Part shown: in pieces, positions 1-7,950 of the stretch
Numbering within the stretch: position 1 is the first letter of the stretch
Layout of the letters: every line of letters starts with the position of its first letter
Origin: Enterocloster asparagiformis
GTDB lineage: Bacteria > Bacillota > Clostridia > Lachnospirales > Lachnospiraceae
Assembly: GCA_018380885.1 (NCBI GenBank)
Contig: JAGZSY010000043.1
Span: 1-38,280, forward strand
Length of the DNA stretch: 38,280 nt
Direction: 5' to 3'
Notes under the pieces: generated by a model
What the model was told of the DNA's origin: nothing
Seen by the model: only the letters and a program-made list of their open reading frames with translations
The model's database searches: none
Position numbers and translations under genes: made by a program

Positions 1-1
1 A

Positions 2-505
2 CTGACTGGCATGAAAGAGGCAATCACGGCAGCATTCCCGAATACAGAATACCAGCGTTGTATCGTACACCAGGTACGAAATACAATGAAATATGTATCG
101 GACAAGGATAAAAAGCTGTTTTGTGCGGATCTTAAAACCATCTATCAGGCGCCAACCGAAGAAAAGGCCTTGGCTGCCCTGGAGCGGGTTACTGAAAAGT
201 GGAGTGAAAAATACCCAAATTCCATGAAGAGCTGGAAACAGAATTGGGATGCCATCTCCCCGATTTTCAAGTTTTCCACAACTGTAAGAAAGGTGATCTA
301 CACGACCAATGCGATTGAAAGCCTGAATGCCGCCTACCGCAAGCTGAACCGCCAGAGAAGCGTATTTCCAAGCGATACCGCCCTGCTGAAAGCCCTGTAT
401 CTGTCTACGTTTGAAGCCACCAAAAAATGGTCAATGCCAATCAGGGACTGGGGACAGGTATATGGTGAGTTGAGTATCATGTACGAGGGTAGGCTGCCGG
501 AATAA
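2..505 (+). CDS. IS256-family transposase, C-terminal part (5' end outside window)
   Basis: This is the C-terminal ~167 residues of a mutator-type (IS256/MULE) DDE transposase, which cuts and rejoins its own insertion sequence. The frame is open from base 2, so the first ATG at 11 is internal and the gene begins outside the window. Diagnostic stretches are the YQRCIVHQVRNTMKYV block, the TTNAIESLNAAYRKLNRQR block that contains the catalytic glutamate of this family, and the ending around RDWGQVYGEL. The reading frame shows no damage here, so the element could still be active. It sits at the edge of an AT-rich island. The right terminal inverted repeat is probably near 657-685, just before the end of the convergent unknown gene, but I could not compare it with the left end. 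Confidence 0.93.
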   Translation: MTGMKEAITAAFPNTEYQRCIVHQVRNTMKYVSDKDKKLFCADLKTIYQAPTEEKALAALERVTEKWSEKYPNSMKSWKQNWDAISPIFKFSTTVRKVIYTTNAIESLNAAYRKLNRQRSVFPSDTALLKALYLSTFEATKKWSMPIRDWGQVYGELSIMYEGRLPE

Positions 506-585
506 GCCGTGATATACTATTTTTGATAGGCGGATTTTCCGCCTGTACTTGACATACAATGGCATGTACTGTTATATATAAAACA

Positions 586-617
586 GGGCCGGAAGCCCCA
601 GTAAGGACTTTCGGCCC
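586..617. terminator. Hairpin downstream of the IS256 transposase
   Basis: The arms GGGCCGGAAG (586-595) and CTTTCGGCCC (608-617) pair over ten positions with one G-U and a 12-nt loop. On the minus strand the hairpin is followed by TGTTTTATA, so it would also serve the convergent unknown gene that ends at 697. A smaller hairpin (GGCGG/CCGCC, 529-543) lies just upstream. Confidence 0.6.
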
Positions 618-696
618 AGCCATTATCATAGAAAATTCGTATTTACAGACTTTTATTCACACACTCCAAAAAATTTACACGCTACTTTACAAACTC

Positions 697-1500
697 TTAT
701 ATTCCCAATAATTCTTTATACTCTTCTAATTGCTTAACTTCCCTTTGCGCGATACTTTCAAGGATATCTAATTTTTTTCTTATATTGTTTATATAATTTA
801 CTGTTCTTTCTAGTTCTTTTTCTTCCTTGGCATTTCTACATATTTCTGCCAAATTCTGTATTGCATTTTTAATCACATTTATCTCCTGATCTGCTTTCAT
901 TCTCCTCATCTCTCCCCTCTCTGATTGAGTTTTCTTGTCGGCCCAATATAAAATATTGAAGAAATATTTTTTACCGTCGATAAACATGATATCTATTTTT
1001 TTGTCGATAATCGGTTCATAATCTTTACTCTCTCTTATCTTGATAAATTGATTGATAATTTCAACAAATAAGTCTATTTGTAAGGTAGTTATAATGAATC
1101 CCTCTGGACGTTCTTCAAAGCCATTCTCTAATAGAATATTTTTGATGTGGGGATAAAAAGAACTGTAGTGGGCATTTTTCCCTCTGGGGTATTCGATAAA
1201 TTGTATGGTTTCATTGCTCCCTCTAATATAACCAATTCGCTCGATTCCATCCAAGGAGGTTGCTTTGCTTGTAAGTAAGTGAATATTTGCATATTTACCG
1301 TTAACACGGCTTAAACTTAGTATTCCATTTATCCCCCCTAATTTTTTCTTTAAATCGTCGCCTATTGTTTCTGATTTTTGAATAATCTCCATATTATTTT
1401 TACGTAAGACAGCGACCTTATCATTTCTGAATATAAGGCTATTTCCTCTTAGTTCGTCCTCTGTCTTGGCACCATAAAAACTATAATTAAATTGCATCAT
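697..1500 (-). CDS. Uncharacterised 267-aa protein co-transcribed with an XRE regulator
   Basis: I do not recognise this protein family. It is 267 residues, soluble (no signal peptide or membrane segment), with a mixed alpha/beta-looking N-terminal two thirds and a long charged, probably coiled-coil C-terminus (about residues 200-262, rich in E, K, N and I). Its start overlaps the end of the upstream XRE gene by 14 nt, so the two are almost certainly translated from one transcript. AT-rich codon use and a position between an IS256 copy and a dead IS1182 copy point to horizontally acquired DNA. The regulator-plus-unknown layout is seen in toxin-antitoxin, phage-repression and abortive-infection units, but nothing in the sequence identifies a catalytic site, so no function is assigned. 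Confidence 0.8.
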   Translation of the reverse strand: MMQFNYSFYGAKTEDELRGNSLIFRNDKVAVLRKNNMEIIQKSETIGDDLKKKLGGINGILSLSRVNGKYANIHLLTSKATSLDGIERIGYIRGSNETIQFIEYPRGKNAHYSSFYPHIKNILLENGFEERPEGFIITTLQIDLFVEIINQFIKIRESKDYEPIIDKKIDIMFIDGKKYFFNILYWADKKTQSERGEMRRMKADQEINVIKNAIQNLAEICRNAKEEKELERTVNYINNIRKKLDILESIAQREVKQLEEYKELLGI

Positions 1501-1708
1501 TATGATTCTCCTGCTCTTCTGTTTTGTATAAGTCGTTGTACGATGAGACTCCTAACACCTTGGCTATTTTTATCAAACTACTTATCTTGGGTTCCTGCAT
1601 ATTTTTCTCATATCGTTTAATTGTACTTTCACTAATTCCGGTGCGTTCTGAAAGCTCCTTTCTGCTCATGGATTTGCTATCCCGATATTGTTTTATTAAG
1701 CATATCAT
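1487..1708 (-). CDS. XRE-family helix-turn-helix regulator
   Basis: This small (73-aa) DNA-binding protein consists of little more than one Cro/C1-type HTH domain. The helix-turn-helix is visible at about residues 14-36 (SRKELSERTGISESTIKRYE), followed by the usual EPKISSLIKIAKVLGV helix. It starts at an ATG with GGAG 11 nt upstream and is preceded by a good promoter at 1747-1775. It overlaps the downstream unknown gene by 14 nt, so it probably autoregulates the pair. The lack of any sensor or oligomerisation domain suggests the partner protein may modulate its activity, which is inference only. Confidence 0.9.
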   Translation of the reverse strand: MICLIKQYRDSKSMSRKELSERTGISESTIKRYEKNMQEPKISSLIKIAKVLGVSSYNDLYKTEEQENHNDAI

Positions 1709-1746
1709 TACAACAGTTTCTCCTGTCCTGTAGAGGTTATATTACA

Positions 1747-1775
1747 ATTCTAGCACAGCATAATATCAGATTCAA
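1747..1775 (-). promoter_or_regulatory. Sigma-A promoter of the XRE/unknown gene pair
   Basis: Read on the minus strand: -35 TTGAAT (1770-1775), a 17-nt spacer, and -10 TAGAAT (1747-1752) preceded by TGC, an extended -10. The start codon lies about 40 nt downstream. Confidence 0.75.
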
Positions 1776-2649
1776 TGTGCACTTTTGACCTATTATAGCG
1801 GGCAAAATAGAAATACTGTAAGGCCTACGGACATCCAGATAATTTGTTTGCCTATTTAAAGTTAGGGTTATCTTTGAATGAAGCAACTATTAATACTTCA
1901 TGAAGGACATAACAGAGAGAAACAGAACGTATGTTAGGATATACGAACGTAAAGTTTGATTTAACATTAAAAATTGATGGTCTGCAGATAGAAAAAATTT
2001 GCAAAAATACTGAGCGCTGATGCGGTTATCAAGTTCAATAAGTGCATAACATGTAAATGGTAGCAGAGGCGGTAAATAAACAAGTTTGTTCTTGAATGAA
2101 AGACTTCCAGATTGGCAATAAGTGTTTGAATGCTGAAGTGTATGTCTGCATATTTTATTTCGGTGTTGTAAGTGAATCGTATAACATTTGGATTTAATTC
2201 TATCTGGATATTGAAATTGCATATATTTTCGCTTGAGAAAAGAATTTGGCGAAACAAGATTTAAACATTTAAAGGGAAAAAGATCTGGCAGTGTGTACTT
2301 GTAATCTTAGGCCGTAGATACCCTTCGTAAGAATTGGTTGTTTTTAGAAACGGATGAATCCCGTTGCCTTTTATGTCTTTTATCTTAGGCTGCAACGGAA
2401 ATTTATAAGGCGTATTATGATTATCAACCAGGAACATAGCGATTCCCATACCAAAACAGCGGCCCCATCTTAATGAATGTATGCATGGGAAGGGAGATTC
2501 ATAAACGGGAGACCCGGATAAGCCAAATCCAGAAGGACTAGGAATGTCTGGAGTTTTACTCCAGGCTCAGGGACTTAAGGACAGGTATAACAAAGAACTT
2601 TCGTGGTCGGATACAACATCCAGATTGGAGTACATAGTAAAAATACCAT
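1776..2649. other. AT-rich gene-free stretch
   Basis: No reading frame here has a convincing start, ribosome site or protein-like composition. The short frames present read as random low-GC sequence. Part of 2300-2650 may be further decayed sequence from the 5' half of the IS1182-type transposase that is recognisable just downstream, but I could not align it. Confidence 0.5.
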
Positions 2650-3346
2650 GGCGGCAGAAGTCTTTGTGGACTGGAATGTTACCAATACTTTGACACCAAT
2701 CCTTAAGAAAACGGCATAGAATTTCTGTTATAAGCATCATAGCATCACAGCGGATGCTGGATCTGAAAATAAAGAAAATTATCTGTGGCTAGAAAAAGAG
2801 AAAAAGTTCTGTATACCACACTTTTAACTATGAGAAACGTAAGAAGAGAGGTTTCAGGAAGGAAATATGGAGGAGAGATAATACATTTGACCTCAAAGAG
2901 GAGGAGTGCTATGTCTGTGACTATGAACGGATTTTGTGGCACAAAAGTGCGATAAAAAAACAGTACGGCTGGATGTGAGTTCCAGCAGAAGAGTGACCGT
3001 TGTGAGAACTGCCGTGGGTGTCCAATTATGGGCGGAATGCATCTGTTCCAAAAACATAAAGAAGTTATATGTCACGAATGTGCGGATAGAGAAGGGGGAA
3101 GGTATCCTTGCGAAACATTATCAGCAGAGAGGGACTCCTGTATCGGATATTTCACCTAATATAGATAGTAGGGGATTCTGGAATACTAAAATCGGATTAG
3201 AGTGTTCGAAGGTTTCTGATCTGTGGAAAAATCAATGTAAAAACAGAGTTCCAGCTGTTAAATGAGGTTTTAACATTAATAAACTATATGCAAAATTTTA
3301 GCGAGAAAGTATACAGAGTTATTTACATGAGTCGAAAACAGCGTAA
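2650..3346 (+). pseudogene. Degenerate IS1182-type transposase
   Basis: Protein fragments in different frames line up in the order expected for the C-terminal half of an IS1182-family transposase. From about 2738 comes SITADAGSENKENYLWLEK, matching the family's ADAGY.SEENY block. Next come YEKRKKRGFRKEIWRRDN and a cysteine-rich CENCRGCP stretch near 3000. Then IVGDSGILKSD and RRFLICGKINVKTEFQLL lead into an ending LYAKF, one stop, then RESIQSYLHESKTA to the TAA at 3344-3346. At least four in-frame stops and several frameshifts break it, so it is dead. The N-terminal half is missing or unrecognisable. It marks old insertion activity in the island. Confidence 0.82.
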
Positions 3347-3716
3347 ATGCGAGGGAAAAGAAGTCAATTAAGGTACACCAAAAATGGATAGAAGTTTAGG
3401 AATTATTTGATATCTGTTTTTTATATTAAAAAGACACGGACATCACACAATGATAAGAAATCTTGTGGTATCATATCACTATGCGATGTCTACAAAAATT
3501 CTGCCCAGTTCCGAGGTAGCCGTGTACATTGCGCAGGAAAGTTGGTGTACAGTATATATAGGTTGGTTCAACTATGATGTACTTTGATTTCCAATATTAC
3601 GGCATAAATGAAGTGTGGTATTGGAACAAGATATTTGGAAAAGTGGGATATTATTTATAAATTTTTAAATGTGCATTAAGGTTGATTTTGTGTGGGTGAG
3701 GGATGATTGAATAGAC
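3347..3716. other. AT-rich gene-free stretch after the IS1182 remnant
   Basis: I see no gene or RNA. The composition shifts from AT-rich to GC-rich at about 3.8 kb, which I take as the right border of the acquired island. Confidence 0.5.
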
Positions 3717-3745
3717 TTTCACGATTTGAGCGTCTGTGCTATAAT
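3717..3745 (+). promoter_or_regulatory. Extended -10 promoter for the Nudix gene
   Basis: TATAAT at 3740-3745 is preceded by TGC (3737-3739), giving an extended -10. The -35 position (TTTCAC, 3717-3722, 17-nt spacer) is poor, as is common for extended -10 promoters. It lies ~45 nt before the ATG at 3792. Confidence 0.7.
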
Positions 3746-3791
3746 GAGGCAAATGAAGAATATGATTTTTTAGAAAGTCGAGGATTAAACT

Positions 3792-4349
3792 ATGAATCAT
3801 ACATCACACCCACTCACATGGCAGATGCTGTCCGAGGAAACTATAATCAAGGACTCTTGGATCGACCTGCGGGCCAGCAAATGCCGGCTTCCCAATGGTA
3901 TTGAGATAGAGCCATTTTATGTTAATTATATGCCTGATTCTGTTGCGGTGGTTGCGGTGACGGTGGATCACCATGTTATATTGGTGCGGCAGTACCGCCA
4001 CGGCACGAGAAAGGTACTGCTTGAGATTCCGGCGGGCGGTGTTGAGAAAGGGGAAGATCCGGTTGCTGCGGTTGTGAGGGAGTTGGAGGAGGAGACTGGC
4101 TGTAAGGCCGGCAGCATAGAATTTCTCTGCAAAATCGCCCCAAACTCCAGCAACTGCTCCAGCTATGCCCACTGCTACCTGGCCAGGAACGTGGTGCGGG
4201 TTGGGGAGCAGCACCTGGATGAGACGGAAAGTCTGGAGGTAGTGGAGATGGAGGCGGAGCAGGTGAAGGAGCTGCTGCGTCAGGGCGGCTTCGAGCAGTC
4301 GGTCCATGTGGCTGCACTTTACAGCGCCATGGATCGCGGGGCGCTGTAG
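3792..4349 (+). CDS. Nudix hydrolase, ADP-ribose pyrophosphatase-like
   Basis: This 185-aa Nudix enzyme probably cleaves ADP-ribose or a related nucleoside diphosphate sugar to AMP and a sugar phosphate, in the cytoplasm. The full Nudix box is present at residues 82-104: G82, E88, then R96-E97-L98, E100-E101 and G103, the metal-binding loop-helix. The surrounding layout (LVRQYRHGTRKVLLEIPAG before the box and SSNCSSYAHCYLA after it) matches the ADP-ribose pyrophosphatase branch and not MutT. Length is typical. It is a stand-alone gene with its own promoter, at the right edge of the AT-rich island. Substrate assignment rests on family resemblance only. Confidence 0.9.
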   Translation: MNHTSHPLTWQMLSEETIIKDSWIDLRASKCRLPNGIEIEPFYVNYMPDSVAVVAVTVDHHVILVRQYRHGTRKVLLEIPAGGVEKGEDPVAAVVRELEEETGCKAGSIEFLCKIAPNSSNCSSYAHCYLARNVVRVGEQHLDETESLEVVEMEAEQVKELLRQGGFEQSVHVAALYSAMDRGAL

Positions 4350-4401
4350 TGCCGGCGGCTTGTTGACATGACTCCATAATATTTACAGATCACAGAAAAG
4401 A

Positions 4402-4445
4402 CCGGATATTGCGGTGAGATTATCATATCTCGACGCCATATCCGG
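4402..4445. terminator. Terminator-like hairpin between convergent genes
   Basis: CCGGATATTGCG (4402-4413) pairs with CGCCATATCCGG (about 4434-4445) with one mismatch. There is a long loop and an AT-rich but not T-only tail. It lies between the + strand Nudix gene and the minus-strand kinase-like gene, so it could act in either direction. Confidence 0.5.
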
Positions 4446-4637
4446 CCTTAATATTTACTCTTGCTGAAGTAGCAAAGCGAGGCCGTAGCCTATAGCTGCT
4501 GGCTTGCCGTCAAATGTCTGGGGACCCGAGATATTGCGGTTTTATCGGATTAGACGTAACGCAGTTCACATCGGGTGCGGGCGTTGCTGACGGCCTTAAA
4601 ATTGTTTATCCTGCAATCTGCTGCGCAGGAGACACCT

Positions 4638-5255
4638 CTACTTGTCATGTGAATCGGCCCTGTACAACTGATCAATTATCTCTACCACTCGCTCCAGCCC
4701 CAATTTACTGACATTCAGCAGCATCTGGTGCGACTCAATACTTCCCCACTCCTGCTTCGTATAATTCTCATAATATCTCCGCCGCTGGCTGTCCGTGTGC
4801 CGGATTGCGCTGGCGGCTTCTTTGCGTGGGATCTGGTAGCGTTCCATGATCCGGTTGATGCGGTCCTCCATGGACGCGCAGAGGAATATGTCGATGAGTC
4901 CAGGGTAATCCCGCAGTATGTAGTCGCCGCAGCGGCCTACGATGATGCAGGGGCCTTCTTTGACCAGGGTTTCGATGATCGCGGTCTGGGTCAGGTAGGT
5001 GCTGTCGTTTAAGGGCAGTCCGTAGCCGGTCACATCGTTGGGGGTTCTGGGAATCCGGTAGGTGGACAGGAAGGAGTGAAGCGCCGCTTCGTCCACTTCC
5101 TCCACACTGATGGGGGAAATTCCCATCTTTTCCGCGGCCATCTCTACCAGGCTCCTGTCATACAGTGGAATCTGAAGAAGTTTTGATAACCGTTCTCCGA
5201 CTTCGTGCCCGCCGCTGCCAAATTGACGGGCAATGGTGATAATCTTATGGCTCAT
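4638..5255 (-). CDS. Cytidylate-kinase-like protein
   Basis: The 205-aa protein belongs to the cytidylate-kinase-like P-loop group (Cytidylate_kin2), a relative of CMP kinase that is widespread in Clostridia and whose substrate is not established. The N-terminal KIITIARQFGSGGHEVGERL holds the P-loop-like GSGG turn; YDRSLVEMAAEK, CIIVGRCGDYIL and the arginine-rich RHTDSQRRRYYENYT lid region follow. I chose the ATG at 5255 because it has AAGGAG 7 nt upstream and begins directly with the conserved strand; a longer frame to 5321 adds 22 residues without family features. It reads alone on the minus strand. Confidence 0.85.
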   Translation of the reverse strand: MSHKIITIARQFGSGGHEVGERLSKLLQIPLYDRSLVEMAAEKMGISPISVEEVDEAALHSFLSTYRIPRTPNDVTGYGLPLNDSTYLTQTAIIETLVKEGPCIIVGRCGDYILRDYPGLIDIFLCASMEDRINRIMERYQIPRKEAASAIRHTDSQRRRYYENYTKQEWGSIESHQMLLNVSKLGLERVVEIIDQLYRADSHDK

Positions 5256-5304
5256 AAGCGCGCTCCTTTCTGACAAGTGTGGAAATACAGTGAAATATAC
5301 TTCT

Positions 5305-5333
5305 ATTATAATGCATAACAAGGAGAAAAGATA
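5305..5333 (-). promoter_or_regulatory. Candidate promoter of the cytidylate-kinase-like gene
   Basis: A perfect -10 TATAAT lies on the minus strand at 5305-5310. The -35 position at 17-nt spacing (TATCTT, 5328-5333) matches poorly, so only the -10 is convincing. Confidence 0.45.
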
Positions 5334-5370
5334 GTGAAATGTCAGAAAATATATGCGCTATATTCCCCGT

Positions 5371-5880
5371 TTAGTGGCTCTCGCGGGAGCTCGGGGATTC
5401 CAGGGTGGCGGCAGCGGAGTCCAGGCCGGAGCTGGTATCCGGCTGCTCGGCGGCCGGGGAAGGCGCCGGGGACATCAGCTGGTCCACCAGCGCGCCGGGA
5501 TTCTTGTCCAGGCCTTTCTGGGCGCGCAGCATATCCCAGATGGTGTCGTGCATCCAGCTGACAGTGTCGCTGAGTATTTTGTTCTCCGCATCCAGGTCCA
5601 TGATGACGTTGCACAGCTCGGCAATAGTCTCACGGCTGTTGAAGCGCTTGTGGGATTCCGTGATTCGGGCCATGATCGAGGGATTGCGCTTTAACATTTC
5701 CATTGACAGATAATTGTCCCGCTCCTCACACGTCATATTCATAAATTCGGTATAATACATCTTTAGCATGCACATGGCTGTGCGACCGTCGCCGCATTTT
5801 GGGCAGACCGGATGCCGGGATGTCTGGTAGTAAGCGTAATGACCGCAATCCGGGCAATAAAATACCGCTAGTTCGCGCAT
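5371..5880 (-). CDS. Small zinc-ribbon protein of unknown function
   Basis: This 169-aa protein begins MRELAVFYCPDCGHYAYYQ. It carries two CxxC pairs (CPDC near residue 9 and CPKC near residue 27), the signature of a zinc ribbon. A helical middle follows, with a probable coiled coil around residues 85-125, and then a Pro/Ser/Ala-rich, likely disordered tail. I chose the ATG at 5880 because GGAGG lies 8 nt upstream and the first conserved-looking residues start there; a frame open to 5958 adds 26 residues lacking support. I recognise only the zinc-ribbon architecture. A link to nucleic acid or protein binding would be a guess. Confidence 0.75.
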   Translation of the reverse strand: MRELAVFYCPDCGHYAYYQTSRHPVCPKCGDGRTAMCMLKMYYTEFMNMTCEERDNYLSMEMLKRNPSIMARITESHKRFNSRETIAELCNVIMDLDAENKILSDTVSWMHDTIWDMLRAQKGLDKNPGALVDQLMSPAPSPAAEQPDTSSGLDSAAATLESPSSRESH

Positions 5881-6094
5881 AGAAAAATCCTCCCTTTCCG
5901 TTTCCAGATCCCAGTGCAGATTTGAAATCAATCGTACCGTTGCACAAACAGTTTTCAAACCTGCACTGAGCTTATATATGTAGCGCTGAATGCCGGAGGC
6001 AAAGCCCCCCTACATACTATTTATAACGTCTAAATCGCCAAAATATACCACTTGATTGGAGAAAATACAATTTTTTGGCAAAATATACAAAAAT

Positions 6095-6123
6095 GCGGCA
6101 TGACTTTTAGCAAGTCTGCCGCA
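6095..6123 (-). terminator. Rho-independent terminator of the choline-binding-repeat gene
   Basis: On the minus strand GCGGCAGACTT pairs with AAGTCATGCCGC with one bulged base, followed by ATTTTTG. It sits ~130 nt after the stop codon at 6251. Confidence 0.75.
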
Positions 6124-6250
6124 TTTTCGCCTCCCTTTTTATCGGATGTTGTTTTTTGAATTTTGAACGGATGTGTGTATTAGCAGGGAGATGGTTGGTT
6201 TTTCATGGCTGCCATCGCGGCAGCCATGGTGGGTGAGGACCGCAGGCGTT

Positions 6251-7597
6251 TTACTGCTGGATGATACCCTCGGTGCTTACAACCCAGATTTTATCGTTCT
6301 CATCCTTGTAATCCTTAAAGCCGTTGCCCAGCTCAGGCTTGGCGCTGGATTTGGAGGAGGAGCTTGCTTTCTGTACAACGCCGTTGGCATTTACCAGGTA
6401 CTGGTTGCCGTTCAGCTCTACCGGAACGTAGCGCAGGTCCTTGTCTGCTTCCTGACGCAGTCCGTAGATATACAGCACGTTATCCTTGATACCATGGTAA
6501 CCCTGGCCCTTTCTGGAGCCGTCGGTGTGGAAGTACCAGTTCTGGTTCTCATCGGTTTTCTCGTCGTAGATTACCTGCTTGCCGGTGCGCATTACGCCGT
6601 CCTCGCCGAAGTAGAAGTTGGCTACCTCGCCGTCGCCGGTGTTGACAACCTGCTTGCCGGTCTGCATTTCGCCTTTGGTGTTGAACGCATATTTTTTGGA
6701 ATCAACGGAGAACAGCTCCAGGCCGCTCTGCGCATAGTAGGGCTTACCGTTCTTAAAGTAGAAGCGGTAGGTCTCACCCTCCTCGCTGATGCCCTCCACG
6801 CCCTCGATGCTTCTCCAGTCGGAGGCGCGCTTTCCGTCCTCGTCGTAATACTGGTAGCCTGCCACGCTGTTGTTTGCGGGAGCTGCCTCGGAGGCGCTGG
6901 CTGTCTCTTCTACGGGAAGCTTATACCAGCCGGTCTGCATGCGGCCATCCTCGAAGGTGTAGTAGGCGCCGTCAATTTTTTTATCTACCTGATTTTCTAC
7001 GCGCTTGCCGCTGCGGTCGTAGTAGAACCAGGACTCAGTGTAATCGGAATCTTCGTTTTCATCCTCCAGTTGGATCCAGCCGGTTTTCATCTTGCCGTCG
7101 CCTTCTTCGCCCAGGTAATAGTTGAAGCCGTCAATGGTGATTTCGCCGGTAATCATGTGGCCGTCCTCATTGAAGTAGTAAGTGCTTCCCTGGATGGTCA
7201 TCCAGCGGGATGTGGTCATTTTCGCGTTTTTTCCGTAATAGTACCAGTAATATTCCGGTTCGCTCTCATCGTTGCCGTAATCTTCATTCTCAATGGAGAT
7301 CCAGCTCTCCGTGACGCGCTTTCCGTCTTCTCCTACGTAATACTCATCTACCTGCGCGTTGACTGCCTGCATTCCCTCGGAATCCAGATAGAACCAATCG
7401 TCGCCTCTCTTTTTCCAGGTATCCGTCAGCAGGTCGCCGTCGGAATCGTAGAACACCCAACCCCCATTTTCCTGAGTCCAGCCTGCGCTGGCAGCGTATA
7501 CGCTGGATACGGGAGCGTTGGATAAGAAGTTCGGGGCAAATGCCGCCATGAACGCGGTAGTGGATAATACAGCCAGTACTTTTGTGTGTTTTTTCAT
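6251..7597 (-). CDS. Secreted choline-binding-repeat (cell-wall-binding) protein
   Basis: The 448-aa exported protein is built almost entirely of ~20-residue choline-binding (CW_binding) repeats, which fold as beta-hairpins and in other bacteria bind choline on teichoic acids. The signal peptide is residues 1 to about 36 (MKKHTK, hydrophobic core, cleavage near VYAAS). Repeats of the WVFYDSDGDLLTDTWKK, YYFNEDGHMITG and YYTFEDGRMQTGW kind then run to about residue 400. The end is a Ser/Lys-rich linker plus a short non-repeat tail. No enzymatic domain is present. Acidic inserts (ENEDYGNDESEPEY) interrupt the repeats. The ATG at 7597 has AGGAG ~13 nt upstream, slightly long. It is a clear paralogue of the protein encoded at 36509-37861 and is transcribed away from the glycan cluster. 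Confidence 0.92.
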   Translation of the reverse strand: MKKHTKVLAVLSTTAFMAAFAPNFLSNAPVSSVYAASAGWTQENGGWVFYDSDGDLLTDTWKKRGDDWFYLDSEGMQAVNAQVDEYYVGEDGKRVTESWISIENEDYGNDESEPEYYWYYYGKNAKMTTSRWMTIQGSTYYFNEDGHMITGEITIDGFNYYLGEEGDGKMKTGWIQLEDENEDSDYTESWFYYDRSGKRVENQVDKKIDGAYYTFEDGRMQTGWYKLPVEETASASEAAPANNSVAGYQYYDEDGKRASDWRSIEGVEGISEEGETYRFYFKNGKPYYAQSGLELFSVDSKKYAFNTKGEMQTGKQVVNTGDGEVANFYFGEDGVMRTGKQVIYDEKTDENQNWYFHTDGSRKGQGYHGIKDNVLYIYGLRQEADKDLRYVPVELNGNQYLVNANGVVQKASSSSKSSAKPELGNGFKDYKDENDKIWVVSTEGIIQQ

Positions 7598-7676
7598 AAT
7601 ATTGATGTCTCTCCTTTTTGATATACTGTTTTGGATTCGTATGTGGCCGAAAATCCGTCGTTGCATTACGATCATG

Positions 7677-7682
7677 ATTATA
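7677..7682 (-). promoter_or_regulatory. Candidate -10 box of the choline-binding-repeat gene
   Basis: A perfect TATAAT is read on the minus strand ~80 nt before the start codon. No good -35 is seen at 16-18 nt. Confidence 0.5.
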
Positions 7683-7897
7683 GCGGACGCGGGGGCATTT
7701 GAATAGTGAGGGTTGCTGGAAGTTCTGGAAGCGGCTGGGGAGGGGAGAAAATGAGCGGGGCCGGAAGTCCGGGAGCCCCGGCGGCAGGGGTCTCCCGCCG
7801 GGCGCGGGTATACGGGGAAAGACGCGCGCAAAACGAGGTTTAAAGCGCTTTTGCCTGCGGCCGGAAATGAAAAACAGTAGGATTTTGCGGGAAGTTA
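7683..7897. other. GC-rich divergent intergenic region with a strong hairpin
   Basis: Between the divergent wall-protein and TPP-enzyme genes lies a GC-rich segment with a perfect 8-bp stem, CCCGGCGG (7777-7784) and CCGCCGGG (7795-7802), with a 10-nt loop. No T-run follows it. It lies upstream of the + strand promoter, so it would not be in the TPP-enzyme mRNA. Its role is unknown; it could be a regulator-binding site or a decayed repeat. Confidence 0.4.
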
Positions 7898-7906
7898 TGC
7901 TATACT
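7898..7906 (+). promoter_or_regulatory. Extended -10 promoter of the glycan cluster
   Basis: TGC followed by TATACT (7901-7906) gives an extended -10 about 45 nt upstream of the first cluster gene. The -35 region is poor. Confidence 0.6.
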
Positions 7907-7950
7907 CACGTTATACAAATTTGACCGAAGAATCAGAGGAGAATATATTT

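Noticed and set aside
1890..2449. Several short minus-strand frames in the AT-rich island
   Set aside because: They overlap one another, lack ribosome sites and look like random AT-rich sequence.
3707..3904. 65-codon frame upstream of and overlapping the Nudix gene
   Set aside because: It begins at a TTG without a ribosome site, spans the Nudix promoter and overlaps the Nudix coding start in another frame.
6173..7525. Long + strand open frame (450 codons) opposite the choline-binding-repeat gene
   Set aside because: It is the antisense shadow of the repeat protein: hydrophobic, repetitive, with no ribosome site, while the minus-strand frame has a signal peptide and clear repeats.
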